Positions 24,994 to 35,277 of a stretch of DNA of 64,000 nt are shown here, piece after piece (within the stretch, counting starts at the first letter, position 1; every line of letters starts with the position of its first letter). The stretch is from Parvibaculum sp040216885 (lineage in GTDB: Bacteria; Pseudomonadota; Alphaproteobacteria; Parvibaculales; Parvibaculaceae). The stretch lies in NCBI GenBank assembly GCA_040216885.1, contig JAVJOG010000021.1, forward strand, positions 58,110 to 122,109. Reading direction: 5' to 3'. A program made the position numbers and the translations under genes. The notes below the pieces were generated by a model. It ran no database searches, was not told where the DNA came from, and was given only the letters and a program-made list of their open reading frames with translations.

Positions 24994-25808
24994 AGCTGAA
25001 GGCGACGATACTCGGCTGCGGTTCGTCGGGCGGCGTGCCGCGCATCGGGCCCGATGGCGGGCATTGGGGCGCCTGCGACCCGAAGGAACCACGCAACCGG
25101 CGGCGGCGCTGCTCGATGCTGGTCGAGCAATGGGACCGCAACCCGGCCGAAAAGACCGTGGTGCTGATCGACACATCGCCCGACATGCGCGAACAGTTGA
25201 TCGATGCCGGCGTGGGGCCGATCCACGGGGTTCTGTTCACGCATGACCATGCCGACCAGTGCCACGGGATCGACGATCTGCGCATGGTGGCGATCAACCA
25301 GCGCCGCCGCGTCGATTGCTGGATGGACGCCGCGACCGGCGAGACGCTGCTCGACCGTTTCGGATATTGTTTTCGCGAGAAGCCCGGGGGCGGTTATCCG
25401 CCGATCCTCAACCATCACATGATAGAGGCGCCGGGGCGCGCGGTGCATGTGGAGGGGCCGGGCGGCATAATGGCCGTGATGCCGTTCGACCAGGATCACG
25501 GCACGATCCGCTCGCTCGGATTCCGGATCGGGCCGCTCGCTTATTCGGCGGATGCGGTTGGTATTCCGGATGAGAGTTTCGCGCTACTGGACGGCATTCA
25601 TTGCTGGATCGTCGATGCGCTGCGCTATACGCCGCATCCGACGCATGCGCATGTCGAGATGGCTCTTGGCTGGCTGAAGCGCGCCGGCGCGGACCATGGC
25701 GTGTTGACCAACCTGCATGTCGATCTCGACTACCGGACGCTGAAGGCCGAATTGCCGGCGGGCGTGGAGCCGGCTTATGACGGCATGGCGCTGGAATTCG
25801 AATTCTAA
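24990..25808 (+). CDS. MBL-fold metallo-hydrolase (PhnP-like)
   Basis: 272 residues. TILGCGSSGGVPRIGPDGG is typical of the PhnP/tRNase-Z-like branch; LIDTSPDMREQLIDAGV, FTHDHADQCHGIDDLR (HxHxD metal motif) and NLHVDLDYRTLKAELP follow. Probably a cytosolic phosphodiesterase; the natural substrate in the tatD operon is unknown. The ATG overlaps the tatD stop (ATGA). Confidence 0.87.
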   Translation: MKLKATILGCGSSGGVPRIGPDGGHWGACDPKEPRNRRRRCSMLVEQWDRNPAEKTVVLIDTSPDMREQLIDAGVGPIHGVLFTHDHADQCHGIDDLRMVAINQRRRVDCWMDAATGETLLDRFGYCFREKPGGGYPPILNHHMIEAPGRAVHVEGPGGIMAVMPFDQDHGTIRSLGFRIGPLAYSADAVGIPDESFALLDGIHCWIVDALRYTPHPTHAHVEMALGWLKRAGADHGVLTNLHVDLDYRTLKAELPAGVEPAYDGMALEFEF

Positions 25809-25814
25809 AAAACG

Positions 25815-25840
25815 GCGCGGGAGCCGAGGCCTCCGCGCCG
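25815..25840. terminator. Bidirectional hairpin between convergent genes
   Basis: GGCGCGGGAG pairs with CTCCGCGCC (one bulged G). It lies between the stop of the MBL hydrolase and the stop of the PepSY-like gene on the other strand; the A-run before it (TAAAAAA) becomes a T-run for minus-strand transcripts. Confidence 0.65.
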
Positions 25841-25862
25841 CCTGCATGTCACGAAAGACCGA

Positions 25863-26186
25863 TCAGTCGGCCGGCTGTTCGTCGATCACCGTGCCGCTCT
25901 GCGTGTCGAGCGTCACCATGACGGACTGGCCGTCGAGATTGGTGGCCGTGAAGGTCGACTGGCCTTCGGCCCCGGCATCGCCCTGGGCGTCGATGGGCTC
26001 GATGTCGGTGTATCCGAGCGCCTGAAGCTGGGCGACGGCGTCGACCTCGGGCATCGTGTCCGTGGCGGCCGCGCCCGGCGCGTTGGGTTCGCCGGGCTGA
26101 AGCGCATCGCCCTCAGCCAGGGCCGGGGACGCCATCAGCGCGATGCTGGCCGCGCCTGCGAGAAGAGTCTTGCCAAACCGGGTCAT
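25863..26186 (-). CDS. Secreted PepSY-like small protein
   Basis: 107 residues: a signal peptide (TLLAGAASIALMASPALA), an acidic Pro/Ala linker, then one PepSY-like module (VAQLQALGYTDIEPIDAQG through VTLDTQSGTVIDEQP). PepSY domains are periplasmic inhibitor or binding modules; the function here is unknown. GGAGGT six bases before the ATG at 26186 fixes the start. Confidence 0.75.
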   Translation of the reverse strand: MTRFGKTLLAGAASIALMASPALAEGDALQPGEPNAPGAAATDTMPEVDAVAQLQALGYTDIEPIDAQGDAGAEGQSTFTATNLDGQSVMVTLDTQSGTVIDEQPAD

Positions 26187-26544
26187 TTGAAACCTCCAGT
26201 CGTTTGTGCCCCCAAGGCACCCCGACAACCCGTATTTGAAGGTTTGTGGGCCGACGGTCAACCCGATCACAAAATGACCTTATGTAAGGCCATAATATGC
26301 GACGATAAAACGAGCTTGCTATTCTGTATTTGTTTTTGATTTTGAGTGTTTTTATTGAGCGTTTCTCGACAGAACACACATGTTACGGGGATTTTCCTGT
26401 TGCCGATGCCGCTGACGCTGAGGCCGCCGCCCATGCCGGATGGTCCGGGATATGATCTATTATTACTCATAATATATATTATCGGCGAAATTGATACGGG
26501 CGCGGAACAGCTCTCAGCGCTGATATTCCGGAAGCGACAGCGAT
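26187..26544. other. AT-rich 358-base intergenic region
   Basis: No gene seen. It holds the upstream region of the PepSY-like gene. Bases 26281-26340 have 20 G/C of 60, against roughly two-thirds in flanking genes. A perfect 14-bp palindrome, ATAATATATATTAT, lies at 26469-26482. No recognisable mobile element or RNA fold was found. Confidence 0.7.
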
Positions 26545-26979
26545 TCAGAGCCGGACGACGGCCCCCATGAGCATGCCGATGCGGCCCTCACCCCAAAGCG
26601 GCAACAACAGCCGCGCATAGCCGCCGGCGCGGAAGTAGCTCGGCGCGGCGGCCTCGACGGTGACGCTCGCCTGGCTGCGGAAGAAATTCAGCGGCGGACG
26701 AATGTCCACTTCGTCGGCAAAGCGGCCCGCCAACTCGTGGCCGTATTGGCCGGCAATATCCTTGCCGACGATCTCGAAGCGAAACCGTTCCGGCTTCGCC
26801 ATGGCCGCGATCAGCATCAGCCTGCCGGTGAGCGCCGGGAGACCGGACAGATCGACATCGTCCCAGTAAGGCATGTCGCTGGCCTTGCCCCGGATCAGAC
26901 CGCGCCAATGGTCATGGACCTGCGCCAGATCGCCCTCAAGCGCGGACGGCAAGGCAAAAGGGAACGCCGGATCGGACAT
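26545..26979 (-). CDS. PAS_5-type domain protein (first of three in the window)
   Basis: 144 residues, a single PAS-like domain. LAQVHDHWRGLIRGKASDMPYWDDVDLSGLPALTGRLMLI, FRFEIVGKDIAGQYGHELAGRFADEV and FRAGGYARLLLPLWGEGRIGMLMGAVVRL follow the pattern of the short alphaproteobacterial PAS family (PF07310-like). No effector domain is present. Similar proteins occur at 46570-47067 and 48775-49257 here. Ligand and partner are unknown; regulatory or localisation roles are guesses. Confidence 0.7.
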   Translation of the reverse strand: MSDPAFPFALPSALEGDLAQVHDHWRGLIRGKASDMPYWDDVDLSGLPALTGRLMLIAAMAKPERFRFEIVGKDIAGQYGHELAGRFADEVDIRPPLNFFRSQASVTVEAAAPSYFRAGGYARLLLPLWGEGRIGMLMGAVVRL

Positions 26980-27153
26980 TTTTCCTCACTGTGTCGGGGG
27001 CGGACGGTCTCGGACGATCATCGTCGGGTTCGCGGTCCGGGGCAATGCGGCCAATGGGTGCACCCGCGCCTTTTCGGCCGGCCATCATGTCGACAAGCCG
27101 CCGGACGGCCCCTACCTTGCTGGCAAACGCCATTCGCATGCGAGGATATTCCC

Positions 27154-27804
27154 ATGGGCCTCAAAGCCGCCATTCTTCCGGTGACGCCGTTCCAGCAGAA
27201 TTGCACGCTGATCTGGAACGACGAGAACATGCGCGGCGCGGTCAGCGATCCGGGCGGCGATCTCGACCGGATCAAGGCGGCGGCGGCCGAAGCCGGTGTC
27301 ACGATCGAGAAAGTGCTGCTGACGCATGGGCATCTCGATCACGCCTCGGCCGCCGGCGACCTGGCGCGCGAACTCGGCGTGCCGATCGAGGGCCCGCACA
27401 AGGACGACCTTTTCCTGATCGAGGCGCTTCCCGACCAGGCCGCGAAATACGGCTTTCCGCCGGTGGGCGCTTTCGTGCCCGACCGCTGGCTCGAAAACGG
27501 CGACACGGTGGAGGTCGCCGGCCTCACCTTCGATGTACGCCACTGCCCCGGCCACACGCCCGGCCATGTGATTTTCTTTCATGCGCCGTCGCGGCTGGCG
27601 CTGGTGGGCGACGTGCTGTTTCAGGGCTCGATCGGGCGCACGGATTTGCCGCGCGGCGATTATGGCGCGTTGATCCAATCCATTCGCGAGCGGCTGTGGC
27701 CTCTTGGCGACGACGTGACTTTTGTGCCGGGGCACGGACCGCTGTCGACCTTCGGCGCCGAGCGGCGCGCCAACCCGTTTGTCGCCGACGCCAATTTCGG
27801 GTGA
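27154..27804 (+). CDS. MBL-fold metallo-hydrolase (glyoxalase II-like)
   Basis: 216 residues. LTHGHLDHASAAGDLARELG is the HxHxDH motif; CPGHTPGHVIF, LVGDVLFQGSIGRTDLP and VPGHGPLST supply the remaining metal ligands in the glyoxalase II/YcbL order. YcbL-type proteins hydrolyse S-lactoylglutathione or related thioesters. The start at 27154 has GAGGA seven bases upstream. A GPH-type carrier gene begins 152 bases downstream. Confidence 0.88.
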   Translation: MGLKAAILPVTPFQQNCTLIWNDENMRGAVSDPGGDLDRIKAAAAEAGVTIEKVLLTHGHLDHASAAGDLARELGVPIEGPHKDDLFLIEALPDQAAKYGFPPVGAFVPDRWLENGDTVEVAGLTFDVRHCPGHTPGHVIFFHAPSRLALVGDVLFQGSIGRTDLPRGDYGALIQSIRERLWPLGDDVTFVPGHGPLSTFGAERRANPFVADANFG

Positions 27805-27956
27805 CGTCGATTTTCGGACGGCGCCGGAACCGGAATCGATAGACAAACGCTGCGTTATCGGTTTCCCTAGCGCCGCTGACAAATAGTCAACAAAAGCCCG
27901 GAAAGGGCCACAGGTGCGGACGCAGACGCGAACAGGCGGCGGCGCAAGGGGAGCGG

Positions 27957-29378
27957 ATGCAACAACAAAAGAAAGTCACGAAGTGGCAGATCGGCGCCTT
28001 TGCCCTGCCCTCGATTCCGATGGCCGCGCTGGGCCTGCCGATCGTCGTCTACCTGCCGCCCTTCTATGGCCACGACATGGGCCTCGGGCTGACCGTCGCC
28101 GGCACGATCTTCATGCTGGCGCGCTTCTGGGACGTGTTCACCGATCCGGTGCTCGGCATGGTGTCGGACCGCTTTCCGAGCCGCTGGGGACGGCGGCGGC
28201 ACTGGATCGTGCTGTCGACGCCGATCCTTATCGTTGCCGGCTACATGCTGTTCATGCCGTCGCCGCCGGTGACATGGGTTTATCTCGCGACCTGGATGTT
28301 CGTTCTCTATATCGGCTGGACGCTGCTGACGATTTCGCACATGTCGTGGGGCGCGGAACTTTCGGGCGAGTATGACGAACGCTCGACCATTCAGGGGGTG
28401 CGCGAATTCCTGCTGATCCTCGGCATGTTCGCGGTGCTGGCGCTGCCGGCAATCATCGAGGGCGTTTCCGAAGACGGCGCCGGCGGCCGCGAGAAGGTCG
28501 CGGCGATGGGCTGGTTCATTCTCATTCTGCTGCCGATCACCGTCGGGCTCGCGGTGTGGCTGGCGCCGGAATTCAGAACGGCACCGCAGGCGCAGATCCC
28601 GTGGCAGAAAGCCTGGAGCATCATCGCGCGCAACCGGCTGCTGCAGCGCGTGCTGGTGGCGGATCTGCTGGTCAACATCGCGCCGGCGATCACAGGCTCG
28701 CTCTACATCTTCTTCGCCATCCATGTGATGGAGCTGCCGCGCCATGCGAGCCTGTTGCTACTCGTCTATTTCATTTTCGGCTTTGTCGGCATCCCGTTCT
28801 GGATCCGCCTCAGCCACATGGCCGGCAAGCACAAGACGCTCGCCATTGCGATGTGCTACGGCGCGGTTGCCCTGCCGCTGGTCATCTTCTTTCCGCGCGG
28901 CGAGTTCTGGTGGCTGTTCATCGGCAATTCGCTTTACGGCATTGCCTATGGCGCCGGTTCCTTCCTACTACGTTCGATCATGGCCGATGTCATCGACACC
29001 GACTATCTGGAGACCGGACAACGGCGCACGGGGCTCTATTATTCGTTGCTAACAATGACCGCCAAGATCGGCGCGGCGCTCGCCGTCGGCATCACCTATC
29101 CAATTCTCGACTATATCGGCTTCATGCCGGGCGGCGGGAATTCGCCCGAGACGCTCAATCAGTTCATGGGGATGTATGTGACGCTGCCGGCGCTGACCAT
29201 GCTGGCGGCGGCGGCCGTGATGTGGGGCTTCCCGCTCGGCAAGGCGGAACAGACGCAGTTGCGCGAACGTATCCGTGCGCTCGAGGGCGAGCACAAGCCG
29301 CATGACCTCAGCGACGCGGCGGCGGCCGTGGTGCAGGTCGGGTCGGCAGGCGGCATTGTCGACCGCAGCGGCGACTGA
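27957..29378 (+). CDS. MFS transporter, glycoside-pentoside-hexuronide (GPH) type
   Basis: 473 residues, about twelve membrane segments. FALPSIPMAALGLPIVVYLPPFYG, RFWDVFTDPVLGMVSDRFPSRWGRRRHWI and SWGAELSGEYDERSTIQGVREF are characteristic of MFS_2 cation:sugar symporters (MelB-like). Substrate unknown; many alphaproteobacterial members are not linked to sugar genes. GGGGAGCGG precedes the ATG. mazG follows after 10 bases, so the two are probably co-transcribed. Confidence 0.87.
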   Translation: MQQQKKVTKWQIGAFALPSIPMAALGLPIVVYLPPFYGHDMGLGLTVAGTIFMLARFWDVFTDPVLGMVSDRFPSRWGRRRHWIVLSTPILIVAGYMLFMPSPPVTWVYLATWMFVLYIGWTLLTISHMSWGAELSGEYDERSTIQGVREFLLILGMFAVLALPAIIEGVSEDGAGGREKVAAMGWFILILLPITVGLAVWLAPEFRTAPQAQIPWQKAWSIIARNRLLQRVLVADLLVNIAPAITGSLYIFFAIHVMELPRHASLLLLVYFIFGFVGIPFWIRLSHMAGKHKTLAIAMCYGAVALPLVIFFPRGEFWWLFIGNSLYGIAYGAGSFLLRSIMADVIDTDYLETGQRRTGLYYSLLTMTAKIGAALAVGITYPILDYIGFMPGGGNSPETLNQFMGMYVTLPALTMLAAAAVMWGFPLGKAEQTQLRERIRALEGEHKPHDLSDAAAAVVQVGSAGGIVDRSGD

Positions 29379-29388
29379 GGAGAGCGCC

Positions 29389-30186
29389 TTGAACGAACGC
29401 GCCATCGACCGGCTTCTTGCGATCATGGCGCGGCTGCGCGACCCCGATGGCGGCTGTCCCTGGGATCTCGAACAGGATTTCGCGTCGATCGCGCCCTACA
29501 CGATCGAGGAAGCCTATGAAGTCGCCGAGGCGATCGAGCGCGGCGACATGGGCGAGTTGAAGGACGAGCTCGGCGACCTGCTGTTGCAGGTCGTGTTTCA
29601 CGCACAGATGGCAACCGAGCAAGGCGCGTTCGGCTTCGAGGATGGGGCGGCGGCGATTTCCGACAAGATGGTGCGGCGGCATCCGCATGTGTTCGGCGAC
29701 GAGACGCAGCGTGAGGCCGGCGCCGTCAAGGGGCGGTGGGAAGAGATCAAGGCAGAGGAGCGTGCGGCGAAGGGCGCTGCCGCAACAAGCATTCTCGACG
29801 ATGTGCCACTTGCCCTGCCCGCGCTTTCACGCGCCGTCAAACTGCAGAACCGTGCGGCGCGTGTCGGTTTCGACTGGCCGGAAACGCGCATGGTGATCGA
29901 GAAGCTCAACGAGGAGATGCTTGAGCTATCCGAAGAGATCGCCAAGGGCGGCGATGCCGACCGGCTGGAAGACGAGATGGGCGACCTGCTGTTCGTCTAT
30001 GCCAATCTCGCCCGACACATGAAGGTCGATCCGGAAGCCGCGCTCCGGCGCGCCAATGCGAAGTTCCGCCGCCGTTTCGGGCGGATCGAGGAAAAGCTTG
30101 CGGCGGATGGCCGGACGCCCGAGCAATCGACGCTTGAGGAAATGGATGCGTTGTGGGACGCGGCCAAGCGCGAGGAGCGCGGCTAG
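29389..30186 (+). CDS. mazG: Nucleoside triphosphate pyrophosphohydrolase MazG
   Basis: 265 residues with two MazG domains: EEAYEVAEAIERGDMGELKDELGDLL in the first and EEMLELSEEIAKGGDADRLEDEMGDLL in the second, each with the ExxE/ExxD metal motif. GGCPWDLEQDFASIAPYTIEEAYE is the usual N-terminus. It hydrolyses NTPs, including aberrant ones, to NMP and PPi. The start is TTG at 29389 after GAGGAG. The stop codon TAG is the first three bases of a palindromic repeat. Confidence 0.94.
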   Translation: MNERAIDRLLAIMARLRDPDGGCPWDLEQDFASIAPYTIEEAYEVAEAIERGDMGELKDELGDLLLQVVFHAQMATEQGAFGFEDGAAAISDKMVRRHPHVFGDETQREAGAVKGRWEEIKAEERAAKGAAATSILDDVPLALPALSRAVKLQNRAARVGFDWPETRMVIEKLNEEMLELSEEIAKGGDADRLEDEMGDLLFVYANLARHMKVDPEAALRRANAKFRRRFGRIEEKLAADGRTPEQSTLEEMDALWDAAKREERG

Positions 30187-30270
30187 AGCGACATGTCGCT
30201 CTAACTATTTTGTTTTTGCGCAATTCCGGACGGAAAACCGGATTCCACTTTTCCTGGAGTTGCTTTAGAG
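30184..30270. repeat. Palindromic repeat of rhizobial type, also a terminator
   Basis: It begins with the 20-bp perfect palindrome TAGAGCGACATGTCGCTCTA, then a T-rich stretch (TATTTTGTTTTT) and a GCAATTCCGGACGGAAAACC / CCACTTTTCCTGGAG section. I recall this pattern (AGAGCAATTCCAGGAAAAGTG... in reverse) as an abundant intergenic repeat of rhizobia and relatives. The mazG stop (TAG) and the convergent phosphatase stop (TAA at 30265-30267) both lie inside it. The hairpin plus T-run should end plus-strand transcripts. Confidence 0.75.
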
Positions 30271-31095
30271 ATGCGCGCGCATGGCACGGATGCTTTCGGC
30301 TGTGCGCTGCCAGCTTTCCTCGTCGCGGGCCACCAGATGCGGGCCTTTCAGGGTACGCGGTGCGTAGTCGAGGCCGGTTTCGAGGTCGCGGACGACGCCG
30401 CCCGCTTCGCGCAGGATCAACGTTCCCGGCACATGGTCCCAAGGCAGCATGCGGTAATAGGTGACGAAGTCGTGGCGGCCGAGCGCGACGGAGGTGTAGT
30501 CGACGGCCGAGCAAAGCGTCGACTCCTTGCGACCGATGCCTTCGGCGTGTTTCTCGATGCTCGTGCGCCATTCGTCGGGCATGAAGCGGACATAGAAGCT
30601 TGCCGATTGTTCGGCGAACTCGGGCGCGGCGCGGCCGGACGCAAGCTGCGCCGACGCGCCGCCCGATGTCCAGAAGGCGCCGGCGCCGCGTTCGGCAACG
30701 GCCAGTTCGCCGGCGACCGGGAGATAAATCCAGGCATGGGTCGTCTCGCCCTTCTCGACCAGCGCGACCATGACGCCGAAGGTCTCGCGGCCGGCAACGA
30801 AATTGCCCGTGCCGTCGACGGGATCGACGGTCCATAGCGCCTTGTCGTCAGCAAGGCGTTCCAGCAAGGCGGGATCGGCGGCGGCGGCTTCCTCGCCCAG
30901 CACATGCGAACCGGCAACGAGCGCTTCGAGGCGCGGCGTCAGCCAAAGCTCGGAGGCGCGGTCGGCAATCGTCACCAGATCGCCTTTCGATTTTTCCTCG
31001 ACATCGCCTTCCGCCAGCGCCCGAAAGCGCGGCATGATCTCGCGCGCGGCGACTTCCCGCATCAGTGCGGCGACATTGTCGGTAAGGTTTGACAT
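30265..31095 (-). CDS. Inositol monophosphatase family protein
   Basis: 276 residues. DLVTIADRASE, GEEAA, WTVDPVDGTGNFVAGRETFG and LPWDHVPGTLILREAGGVV are the four metal/substrate motifs of the family (GEE, DPxDGTxNF, WDxxPG). It may be an inositol-1-phosphatase, a nucleotidase (CysQ-like) or a histidinol phosphatase; I cannot decide. It lies nine bases after hflX on the same strand, so it is the last gene of the hfq-hflX unit. Confidence 0.9.
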   Translation of the reverse strand: MSNLTDNVAALMREVAAREIMPRFRALAEGDVEEKSKGDLVTIADRASELWLTPRLEALVAGSHVLGEEAAAADPALLERLADDKALWTVDPVDGTGNFVAGRETFGVMVALVEKGETTHAWIYLPVAGELAVAERGAGAFWTSGGASAQLASGRAAPEFAEQSASFYVRFMPDEWRTSIEKHAEGIGRKESTLCSAVDYTSVALGRHDFVTYYRMLPWDHVPGTLILREAGGVVRDLETGLDYAPRTLKGPHLVARDEESWQRTAESIRAMRAHL

Positions 31096-31104
31096 TTCCG
31101 TCCG

Positions 31105-32535
<1,431 letters not shown>

Positions 32536-32546
32536 TCGATGTCTCT

Positions 32547-32795
32547 TCAGGCCTCCTCGCCGTTCGTTTCGGGCTCGAATAACTGAACGGGCTGGGCCGG
32601 CATGATTGTGGATATGGCGTGCTTATACACGAGCTGCGAGTGGCCGTCCCGGCGGAGCAACACACAAAAGTTGTCGAACCAAGTGACGACGCCCTGAAGC
32701 TTGACGCCGTTCACCAGAAATATGGTGAGGGTCGTCTTGTTCTTGCGAACATGGTTCAGGAAGGTGTCCTGGAGATTATGGGTCTTCTCGTTCAT
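32547..32795 (-). CDS. hfq: RNA chaperone Hfq
   Basis: 82 residues. LQDTFLNHVRKNKTTLTIFLVNGVKLQGVVTWFDNF (Sm1) and LLRRDGHSQLVYKHAISTIMP (Sm2 with YKHA) are diagnostic. The hexameric ring pairs sRNAs with mRNAs, and in related bacteria aids nitrogen-fixation gene control. Only a short acidic C-tail follows, as usual in alphaproteobacteria. It starts hfq-hflX; a hairpin lies in the leader. Confidence 0.97.
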   Translation of the reverse strand: MNEKTHNLQDTFLNHVRKNKTTLTIFLVNGVKLQGVVTWFDNFCVLLRRDGHSQLVYKHAISTIMPAQPVQLFEPETNGEEA

Positions 32796-32926
32796 GGGTA
32801 AACCCCATTTGTCGGTCTGATGGGGCCGGACCTTCGCCGCGCGGACCGGCTTTTTGTTTGCACCCGGCCGAGGGATGACTCGGGGCTGCGGCTCTCACGC
32901 ATACAGTCGAGTGTTTTCATTTATGC

Positions 32927-32957
32927 TGCAAGTGCGAAATTACACTTCGCACCTGCA
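32927..32957. promoter_or_regulatory. Hairpin in the hfq upstream region
   Basis: TGCA-A-GTGCGAA, loop ATTACAC, TTCGCAC-C-TGCA: a 12-position stem with one mismatch, 132 bases before hfq and 50 after dat. It has no T-run on the hfq-coding strand. It may be an operator, an attenuating hairpin or an Hfq-binding leader; none is shown. Confidence 0.4.
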
Positions 32958-33006
32958 ATCGGTACGATTTTGGCCCGGTTTCCGCCGGTTTGGGCGGTTT
33001 CCGGGC

Positions 33007-33864
33007 TCAGGTCAGGCGCCCGACGCGCCCATAGGCTTCGCGCAAGCGAAGCGTCAGCGATCCGGGCTCCGCATTTCCTACGGGCTCTCCGTCGATCCGG
33101 ACCACCGGAATGATAATTGCCGAGGAGGCGCTTATGAAGGCTTCGCGGGCCGATTTCGCCTCTTGCGGCGTGAAAGGCCGCTCCACCACTTCAATGCCTT
33201 CGGCTTTCGCCGCTTCCAGCAACACACGCCGGGTGATGCCATTCAGAATGTCGTGACTGGCTGGCCGCGTGACCAGGCGGCCCTCGCGGTCGACGATCCA
33301 GGCGTTGGTCGACGAGCCCTCGGTGACAAAGCCAGCGGCGTCCACCAGCCAGGCCTCATAGGCGCCGGCCTCGCGCGCGGCCTGCTTGGCCAGAATGTTG
33401 GGCAGCAGCGACACAGACTTGATGTCGCGCCGGGCCCAGCGGAGGTCGGGCATGGTCGCCACGGCGACGCCCTTGGCGACGGCGGCGGCTATCCGCGCCT
33501 CGTTGAGCCGCTTTGCGGTGACGACAAGCGCCGGCGGCACATGGGACGCGGGAAAAGGATGATCGCGCGGGGCGACGCCGCGCGTCACCTGCAGATAGAC
33601 AAGGCCGTTGGCGATGCGGTTGCGCCGGACGACCTCTCGCATAATGTGGCGGAGCGCGGCGGCGGGCAGCGGCATCTCGATGCGCAATTCGCCGAGCGAG
33701 CGCTCAAGACGTTCGAGATGCAGCGCCTCGTCCATGAAGCGGCCATTGCGGATGCCGCACACTTCGTAGACGCCATCGGAGAACTGATAGCCGCGGTCCT
33801 CGATGTGGACGGCGGCCTCGGCATGGCGCAGGTAACGGCCGTTGACGTAAGCGATGCGGGACAA
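33007..33864 (-). CDS. dat: D-amino-acid transaminase (class IV aminotransferase)
   Basis: 285 residues. YVNGRYLRHAEAAVHIEDRGYQFSDGVYEV, DIKSVSLLPNILAKQAAREAGAYEAWLVD (PLP lysine in DIKS) and EGSSTNAWIV are those of D-alanine transaminase and relatives. It interconverts D-Ala and D-Glu for cell-wall precursors. Start: TTG at 33864, 11 bases after trkA; no ATG fits the family N-terminus. Position between trkA and hfq is conserved in alphaproteobacteria. Confidence 0.9.
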   Translation of the reverse strand: MSRIAYVNGRYLRHAEAAVHIEDRGYQFSDGVYEVCGIRNGRFMDEALHLERLERSLGELRIEMPLPAAALRHIMREVVRRNRIANGLVYLQVTRGVAPRDHPFPASHVPPALVVTAKRLNEARIAAAVAKGVAVATMPDLRWARRDIKSVSLLPNILAKQAAREAGAYEAWLVDAAGFVTEGSSTNAWIVDREGRLVTRPASHDILNGITRRVLLEAAKAEGIEVVERPFTPQEAKSAREAFISASSAIIIPVVRIDGEPVGNAEPGSLTLRLREAYGRVGRLT

Positions 33865-33875
33865 GCGCGGGACTT

Positions 33876-35252
33876 TCAGAAAAATTCGAGGCTAACGCGG
33901 AACATCTGCTCGACCTTCTTCACCTGATCGGAACGCGCGAACAGGACGACGCGGTCGCCGGCTTCGATTTCGGTGCCGCCGCGCGGGATGATGACCTCGC
34001 CGTCGCGGATGACGGCACCGACCAGGATGCCGTCGGGCAGATTGACCTCGCGCAGCGGCTTGCCGACAAGCGGCGAGGTTTCGAGCGCTTCGGCCTCGAT
34101 GATCTCCGCCGCGCCGTCATGGACCGACTGAAGACCGCGAATACGGCCCCGGCGCACATGCTGAAGAACCGAGGAGACGGTGGTGCCGCGCGGATCGATG
34201 AAGGCGTCGATGCCGAGCGAGCGCATCAGCGGCTGATAGGTGTTGTTGTTGATCAGCGACATCGTGCGCGAGCAGCCTTCGCGCTTGGCGACGACGCAGG
34301 ACAGGATATTGGCCTGATCGTTGTTGGTCAGCGTCACCAGAATTTCGGTTTCGCCGATACCCGCTTCCTGCAACAGCTCCGGATCGAGGCCGTCGCCATG
34401 CAATACGATCGTGCGCTTCAGCCTGTCGGCGACGTAGATCGCGCGTTCGCGATCGCTTTCGATCACCTTGACGCGGACGCCGGGATGGTTTTCCTCGAGC
34501 TCATGGGCGACATAGAGGCCGATATTGCCGGCACCGACGATGATGACGCGCCGCGCGGTCTTTTCCTCGTGACCGAATATGCCCAGTGTGCGGCGCACGT
34601 CGCGCACGTCGGCGGCGAAATAGGCTTCGTCGCCGACCAGCATCTGGTCATCGCTTTGCGGCACGAAGAGCTCGCCGCCGCGCACGATGCCGACGACGCG
34701 CGAGCGCAGATCGGGAAAGAGATCGGTGAGCTGGCGCAGCGGCGTGTTGACGATGGGGCAGTCTTCCTCCAGCGACACGCCGACGACGCTGACCTTGCCA
34801 TCGGCGAAATTCAGAATGTCGAGGGCACCTGGAACGGCCAGACGGCGCAACACGGCCTTGCCGACTTCGAGCTCGGGCGAAATGACGACGTCGATCGGCA
34901 GGTGGTCCTGCGAGAACAAATCCTGAAAGCCCGGCTGCAAATAAGACTGTGCGCGGATACGCGCGATCTTGGTCGGTAGCTGGAACAGGGAATGCGCGAC
35001 CTGGCAGGCGATCATGTTGACTTCGTCATGGAAGGTGACGGCGATCAGCATGTCGGCCGAGGCCGCCCCGGCGCGTTCCAACACATCGGGATGGGCGCCG
35101 TGGCCGACAATCGCCCGAACGTCGAGTGCATCCGAAATCTGACGGACGAGCTGCGGCGACTGGTCGATGACCGTCACGTCGTTCTGTTCGGATGCAAGCT
35201 GGCGCGCGATACCGAAACCGACCTGACCGGCGCCGCAGACAATGACTTTCAT
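33876..35252 (-). CDS. trkA: Trk potassium uptake regulator TrkA
   Basis: 458 residues with two RCK modules. Each begins with a Rossmann NAD site (VCGAGQVGFGIARQL near the start, IVGAGNIGLYVAHEL near residue 235) and is followed by a TrkA-C domain. TrkA is the cytoplasmic NAD-binding gate subunit of TrkH/TrkG. No trkH is in the window. It lies 25 bases after ntrX with GAGG before the ATG. Confidence 0.95.
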   Translation of the reverse strand: MKVIVCGAGQVGFGIARQLASEQNDVTVIDQSPQLVRQISDALDVRAIVGHGAHPDVLERAGAASADMLIAVTFHDEVNMIACQVAHSLFQLPTKIARIRAQSYLQPGFQDLFSQDHLPIDVVISPELEVGKAVLRRLAVPGALDILNFADGKVSVVGVSLEEDCPIVNTPLRQLTDLFPDLRSRVVGIVRGGELFVPQSDDQMLVGDEAYFAADVRDVRRTLGIFGHEEKTARRVIIVGAGNIGLYVAHELEENHPGVRVKVIESDRERAIYVADRLKRTIVLHGDGLDPELLQEAGIGETEILVTLTNNDQANILSCVVAKREGCSRTMSLINNNTYQPLMRSLGIDAFIDPRGTTVSSVLQHVRRGRIRGLQSVHDGAAEIIEAEALETSPLVGKPLREVNLPDGILVGAVIRDGEVIIPRGGTEIEAGDRVVLFARSDQVKKVEQMFRVSLEFF

Positions 35253-35277
35253 GGGAGTGCCTCGGTTCGCGAAAGAA

